Made by a program: the position numbers and the translations under genes | Shown here: in pieces, positions 59,445-64,000 of the stretch | Layout: the number at the start of each line of letters is the position of its first letter | Numbering within the stretch: position 1 is the first letter of the stretch | Source: Sutcliffiella horikoshii | GTDB lineage: Bacteria; Bacillota; Bacilli; Bacillales; Bacillaceae_I | Reading direction: 5' to 3' | Length of the DNA stretch: 64,000 bases | Assembly: GCF_021991925.1 (NCBI RefSeq) | Contig: NZ_RXZI01000008.1 | Span: 94,855 to 158,854, forward strand | The notes under the pieces: model-generated | Told to the model about the DNA's origin: nothing | The model's database searches: none | Seen by the model: the letters and a program-made list of their open reading frames with translations, nothing else

Positions 59445-62400
59445 TTAGCGCAGACCGTAGGCTTTGATAATTTCTTGTGTGATTTTGTTGCCTTGGTCGT
59501 CCCATGCAGAAGTTCTGAGGGACACGCTTTTAGCTGATTTCGGGTTTTTGATGGATGCGATGAAAATATCCTCATTACGGTTCACCTTCACTTCTTTCCA
59601 TGTTGCCCCTTCATCAAAAGAAACTTCAAGTGTTGCACCTTCTACCTCTCCGTAGCCGATCCCATCTTTTACTTTTTCCACAGAGATGACAAGTTCCGTA
59701 GGTGGGTTCAATGGTGCATTTCCATTTCCATCTGTGTCGACTTGGTAGTTTAGCGTTAGGAATGGAAGATCATATTGCCATAATTCATCATCTTTCTTCG
59801 CCTTGAAAATCCATTCTGTATTGGTGCGGACAGATGTATTCCAACGGTTTGCATCACGTTTCGCTTCTGTTACGACGCGGAACTCTTTATATTCATCCGT
59901 CAGGACGCCAAAGCCATTGACAGCCTGTCCTCCGCCTTCACGAATAAGCGTATCACCATGGAATAGTTTGGTTTTTTGGTTTTGAACAGAAATATCATAA
60001 TCTGTTCCACCTGTATTCCCAGATCCTGCGTCAGCCCAAGCCGGAACATTGATTTGCAAGGAGTTGCCTTGTGCTCGAGGTGCCCAGTAGCCTTCTCCTA
60101 ATGCTGGACGAACGACTGGAGAGAACCAGTTTTCCTCCAATTTCTGTCCTTCTTCATAAACAACACGCGGCTGGCGGATCTGCCAAGTTGCATCTAATAC
60201 TGTTGCTTGGTGATACCAGTACGTATCCTTGGTGGCAGAAACATATTCGGTTCTTGTAGTAGGGAAGGAAATCTTGTATTGGAATCCAATCGCACGTCTA
60301 GTGTAAGGTCGCATATCAAAGCGGAATTCTCCACCATCAGTGTCTACGTGGGATTTATAGTTTGTCTCAATTACTGCAAGCTCATTATTTTTCGGCTCGT
60401 ATGCCAATTTCTCTGGAACATTTTCTTGATGGACATAATCCAAGTCATAGACGTATGGAGAGTCCTTTGTTCCTTCGACTTGCAACTTCACGTTCCCGGA
60501 ACGAACAGCTTTAATCAAGTTATCTCCTTCTGATTTGCTTATTGCTGCAGCAGTTAAAGGGACATTTCCAACTGATGTATTAAATTCTACATCTTCATAG
60601 TTCGCAATGATTAATAGCTTTGCACCGGCAGCAACAGCCGCTGCAGCTTGCTCGGCCGCACTGATTGTTTTGCTGCGATTGATGACAACTGCCTTACCTT
60701 TCGCATCCAAGCTTTCGTAGTCAGCTTGTGCCCCTTCACCCGCATATATAGTCTCAAGATTATGCTTTCCTTCTAAAAGGGTACTTCCCGGCATCACGAT
60801 ATCATCTAATTCTTTGCCTTTATAATTCATGGTCAGGTATGGCTTTATTAAGCGCCAACGCGTTAAAAATTCAAATTCGCCTAGTGTTGTCTTTTTAGTA
60901 GGTGTTGCATAAAGTTTATCCACCCATACAGGCATCAGATAGACACTGTGTACTGTACCTTTACCCATCGTCTGGTAGTATTCCATACGCTGATACATCG
61001 GTTCTGTTTTCTTAGGAACCTTGACTGTGATTTCGTTGGCTTTTCTTGCATCCAATTCCACCGTCTTCGGTCCATCTAGTACTACTTCCGGATCTCCGAC
61101 AAGAGCAACCCCTCTGTGGTCTGTATTCACATCAACATCCATCATGGACATCACAGAATAAGTGCCTTTTTTCAAGCGAAGTTCTCTTGTTCCTGGTACT
61201 GCGATAGATTCTGGTTGCATGTTTTCGTTGAACATGACCACATATGCAAGGGTAGGTGAGCCATCACGGTCTGTGGCATTCAATGTTAGTGTGTATCTTT
61301 CATCTTCTTTTATTGTAGCCATCGTTGTGTGGACCAATGCTTCCCCATTTGCACTGGCAGTTAAATGGCCTTGGTAGCGTTGACCGCTTTGTCCGTGTGC
61401 AGGGTCTACTGTTACTTGGACGTCTGCAGTTCCATTAGCTGGGACAGTGACAGTTGTTTGAGCAAGAGTCAACATGCCCTCAGGAGCGGCCTTGCCAGTT
61501 GCATCTGCAAAAGTAGCTTCAAGGTCAAGGGTGATGTCTTGGTCGCTTTCATTTGTGTATGTTACTGTTTTCTCTACAGGTGCTGCCTCATCATGCGGCC
61601 ATTGGAAGAAACCGAATGAAACGGAGCCTGTTGCTCTTATGTCTGTATTCAATGCTTTTACTATATCAATGCGTCCAGTCCCGATATGGTATGGCTGATA
61701 ATTTGGTAGTTTTTTCGCTGTATTCATCAGTGTTTCTTTTAATTCTTGAGGAGTGGCCTCAGGATTTTGTTGTAAAAGAATGGCCACTGCTCCTGCTACG
61801 TGAGGTGTAGCCATGGATGTACCGTTTTTGCTTGTGTAAGAACCAGAGCCTGTGGCGTATTGGGAGCGGGCGGCCATGATTCCTACTCCAGGAGCGGAAA
61901 GGTCAGGTTTCAATGCCATGTCCCCAAGTCGAGGTCCTTTGGAGGAGAAGTAGGCAAGGTTGTCCGCTTTATCAACAGCACCAATAGTAAGAGCTGCGTC
62001 CGCTGCACCAGGAGAACCAACACTTCCTTCTGCACCAGCATTACCTGCTGCAATGACGAAAAGTGTTCCGTGTTCTTCAGTAAGTGTGTTAACCGCTTGC
62101 GCCATTGGATCCGTTCCGTCACTACCAACAGAGCTTCCAAGACTCATGTTAACAACATCTGCATTTTGAGCTGCCCATTCCATTCCTTCGATGATCCAAG
62201 AGGCAAGACCAGACCCGTTATCGCCAAGTACTTTTCCTACTAGTAATCTAGCATCCGGGGCTACACCTTTGTGTTGCCCGTCAGAAGCAGCACCAGTTCC
62301 AAGAATAGTAGAGGCTACGTGAGTACCGTGTCCGTTTTTATCTTGAACTTCTTCACCAGGTACAAAACTTATTGCTTCATCAAGTTGCGGAGCAATGTCA

Positions 62401-63161
62401 GGGTGTGTCGGATCTATTCCGCTATCAAGAACGGCCACCTTGATGCCTTCCCCAGTAAGACCTGATTCCCAAGCTGTGTGAGTGCCAATCTGTGGCACAC
62501 TTTGATGAAGAGTAGCTTCGACTTTAGCATCTAACCAGATCTTTTCGATTGCGTAGTTAAGTTGTACAGATTCTGGTTTGGATGCATCTGTCTTTTCTGA
62601 TTGCACATCATTCCAGAAAGTTGTTGCTTCTTCTTTGTTTGTTTCTAAAGCAGCAGCGTTAATGCTTTTTAGCTCACGCTGTTTCTTTGCGCCTTTTGGC
62701 GCTGCTTTTTTGGAAGCTGCTTTTGCTTTCGTTTCTTGGTATTCGACGATGACAGGGAGGGTGTTGCTGTTGTTGTCATCAAACTGATATTCTACTAGTT
62801 TTGTGATGTTGAAAAGGTTGTGGTCAAGCTTCCCTTCCGCCAGATAAGGCATCGCAGCATTCGGGTACACATATGTGTCGTCCCCGACTGTGATGACGCG
62901 AATTCCATCCCCATTGTTCTCAGCAGGTTCTACGTTAATGACACTTTGTCCAGTTGGCAGTGCGGTTACATGAACAACATCCCCTGTAATGAGGGTGATT
63001 TTTGAGTCGCCTGTTCCAAGTTGATCGTGGATGATGGTAGGTTCGTTAGCAGTTGTAGATTTTGTGGCTGCCCCAAGTGCCTGGCCCTGAAAAAGGGACG
63101 TGGCAAGCATAAAAATCGCGACGATTGCTATAAGGAACGGTTTCAGTTTAAGCTTTCGCAT
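59445..63161 (-). CDS. Large secreted subtilisin-like (S8) protease
   Basis: A protein of about 1238 residues. It has a signal peptide (LIAIVAIFMLATSLFQGQA), a propeptide to about 210, and an S8 domain: Asp in VAVLDSGIDPTHPD (about 245), His in NGHGTHVAS (about 281) and Ser in NGTSMATPHVAG (about 451). A fibronectin-like region (about 510-640), a PA domain (about 790-860) and a large beta-rich C-terminal part follow. ATG 63161 is preferred over 63167, with AGGAGA 6 bases before it. No LPXTG anchor is present, so it is probably free or wall-associated, like Vpr. Confidence 0.9.
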   Translation of the reverse strand: MRKLKLKPFLIAIVAIFMLATSLFQGQALGAATKSTTANEPTIIHDQLGTGDSKITLITGDVVHVTALPTGQSVINVEPAENNGDGIRVITVGDDTYVYPNAAMPYLAEGKLDHNLFNITKLVEYQFDDNNSNTLPVIVEYQETKAKAASKKAAPKGAKKQRELKSINAAALETNKEEATTFWNDVQSEKTDASKPESVQLNYAIEKIWLDAKVEATLHQSVPQIGTHTAWESGLTGEGIKVAVLDSGIDPTHPDIAPQLDEAISFVPGEEVQDKNGHGTHVASTILGTGAASDGQHKGVAPDARLLVGKVLGDNGSGLASWIIEGMEWAAQNADVVNMSLGSSVGSDGTDPMAQAVNTLTEEHGTLFVIAAGNAGAEGSVGSPGAADAALTIGAVDKADNLAYFSSKGPRLGDMALKPDLSAPGVGIMAARSQYATGSGSYTSKNGTSMATPHVAGAVAILLQQNPEATPQELKETLMNTAKKLPNYQPYHIGTGRIDIVKALNTDIRATGSVSFGFFQWPHDEAAPVEKTVTYTNESDQDITLDLEATFADATGKAAPEGMLTLAQTTVTVPANGTADVQVTVDPAHGQSGQRYQGHLTASANGEALVHTTMATIKEDERYTLTLNATDRDGSPTLAYVVMFNENMQPESIAVPGTRELRLKKGTYSVMSMMDVDVNTDHRGVALVGDPEVVLDGPKTVELDARKANEITVKVPKKTEPMYQRMEYYQTMGKGTVHSVYLMPVWVDKLYATPTKKTTLGEFEFLTRWRLIKPYLTMNYKGKELDDIVMPGSTLLEGKHNLETIYAGEGAQADYESLDAKGKAVVINRSKTISAAEQAAAAVAAGAKLLIIANYEDVEFNTSVGNVPLTAAAISKSEGDNLIKAVRSGNVKLQVEGTKDSPYVYDLDYVHQENVPEKLAYEPKNNELAVIETNYKSHVDTDGGEFRFDMRPYTRRAIGFQYKISFPTTRTEYVSATKDTYWYHQATVLDATWQIRQPRVVYEEGQKLEENWFSPVVRPALGEGYWAPRAQGNSLQINVPAWADAGSGNTGGTDYDISVQNQKTKLFHGDTLIREGGGQAVNGFGVLTDEYKEFRVVTEAKRDANRWNTSVRTNTEWIFKAKKDDELWQYDLPFLTLNYQVDTDGNGNAPLNPPTELVISVEKVKDGIGYGEVEGATLEVSFDEGATWKEVKVNRNEDIFIASIKNPKSAKSVSLRTSAWDDQGNKITQEIIKAYGLR

Positions 63162-63590
63162 GTACATTCTCCTGTTCTGTTAGTTGTTTAGTAGACTATG
63201 TATTTCTTAGAAGTAGGTTGATGGGCAGAGTTGAGCGGGATTTCACCTCCTGGGTTCGGTTTGTTTGGTGCTTGTTACGAGATTCTAGTTGTTAAGGCAT
63301 GAAGAAAGGTGATGAGGATGTGATTCGTGATGCGAAGTTAACTGAATTGTATAGGCTGTCGGATGGTGTTGACAAATGGTGTTTTGAGTGGGCCCAAAGT
63401 ACTGTATAACGTGTTAGGAAAGTGAAAGAATGGAGCGGATTTAGCTTTGGAATGTTTCCTTAGTACTAAAAAGAGGAAGTGGAGTTGGGGTTTTGAGGTC
63501 TAAAAGGGGTTTTTGAAGGGGTCTGACCCGCTGTGCGTTAATGCGTTAAAGTGCTGTGCTGTAGATGGAAGAATAGTCACCATGAGGTGG
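63162..63590. other. Upstream region of the protease gene
   Basis: About 430 bases hold the presumed promoter of the protease (not localised), a possible 36-codon frame at 63299-63409, and GGGGTCTGACCCGCTGTGCG near 63515, which resembles another dispersed Bacillus repeat. No clear gene is seen. Confidence 0.4.
63299..63409 (+). CDS. Possible small ORF
   Basis: 36 codons beginning MKKGDEDVIRDAKLTEL and ending WAQSTV. The ribosome binding site is weak (TAAGG). No family is recognised; it may be chance. Confidence 0.2.
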   Translation: MKKGDEDVIRDAKLTELYRLSDGVDKWCFEWAQSTV

Positions 63591-63595
63591 ATAAA

Positions 63596-64000
63596 GACAA
63601 TCTCGTGCAGAAAAAGTGTTTGAGATTGTCATGAAGAGTGGATAAAGACAATCTCGTGTAGAAAAAGTGTTTGAGATTGTCATGAAGAGGTGGATAAAGA
63701 CAATCTCGTGCAGAAAAAGTGTTTGAGATTGTCATGAAGAGGTGGATAAAGACAATCTCGTGCAGAAAAAATGTTTGAGATTGTCATGAAGAGGTGGATA
63801 AAGACAATCTCGTGTAGAAAAAGTGTTTGAGATTGTCATGAAGAGGTGGATGAAGACAATCTCGTGTAGAAAAAGTGTTTGAGATTGTCATGAAGAGGTG
63901 GATAAAGACAATCTCGTGCAGAAAAAGTGTTTGAGATTGTCATGAAGAGGTGGATAAAGACAATCTCGTGCAGAAAAAATGTTTGAGATTGTCATGAAGA
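63596..64000 (+). repeat. Array E: 52-bp palindromic tandem repeats, running off the window
   Basis: GACAATCTC starts at 63596, 63647, 63699, 63751, 63803, 63855, 63907 and 63959, with steps of 52 after a first step of 51. Each unit holds GACAATCTC-N17-GAGATTGTC (equivalently GACAATCT-N19-AGATTGTC), the same arms and spacing as array D, but with a different loop (GTGCAGAAAAAGTGTTT). Small variants (GTGTAG for GTGCAG) show repeated copying. The array continues past the right edge. Confidence 0.95.

Overview
The window reads as a chromosome segment of a low-GC, spore-forming Bacillaceae (Bacillus, Sutcliffiella or a close relative). The reasons are strong AGGAGG-type ribosome binding sites, frequent TTG and GTG starts, B. 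subtilis-type Zur and BirA operators, ECF promoters of the AAC-N16-CGTC kind, a forespore-type promoter on a small hydrophilic protein, and an LXG/YezG toxin locus. No rRNA, tRNA, CRISPR array or complete insertion sequence was found. The region is mostly small operons for regulation, transport and the envelope.

Layout. 0-7.7 kb: a DUF4041/GIY-YIG-like gene cut by the left edge, GNAT, HIT, VOC and hydrolase genes, a frameshifted LXG nuclease toxin with intact YezG immunity, and a truncated SRPBCC gene before an ArsR regulator. 7.7-20 kb: a 21-bp phased repeat array, a secreted endonuclease I, a Zur-controlled AztD-like zinc lipoprotein, YqcI, an Lrp regulator, a secreted protein/lipoprotein pair, a CDF exporter and small membrane or spore genes. 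20-28.9 kb: an MFS gene, a CPBP protease divergent from a MerR regulator, a VanZ-like protein, and a TetR/MMPL/YhgE-like operon; two related 41-bp repeat arrays lie here. 29-37.5 kb: three ECF sigma loci (one with a PadR-like protein and a HAAS-SEDS fusion, two paralogous sigma/anti-sigma pairs), a PadR/HAAS pair, bioY, a VOC protein and an SDR.

37.5-51.7 kb: a 52-bp palindromic repeat array, a macrolide phosphotransferase with an ErmDL-like leader peptide and a leader terminator, YhhN, a PAS histidine kinase, a thioesterase, SelO, Uma2, a BmrA-like ABC exporter, an AI-2E family protein, a ferritin-like protein, another PadR/HAAS pair and an RsbR-like STAS protein. 51.9-64 kb: two paralogous XRE-TPR (RRNPP-like) regulators flanking an MMPL operon and a divergent two-component system that share TTAACA-type boxes, then a large subtilisin-like protease and a second 52-bp palindromic array running off the right edge.

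The two signals that stand out are these. First, the 14-residue leader MTASMRLRFHALNR ahead of the phosphotransferase keeps the MRLR stalling motif of ErmDL in the same register, so macrolide-induced ribosome arrest probably controls a downstream terminator. Second, five intergenic repeat arrays in three sequence families have periods of 21, 41 and 52 bp, all close to whole numbers of DNA helical turns. Four of them lie between convergent genes, and three are next to a dispersed GTGCCTGTCCCC-type motif.
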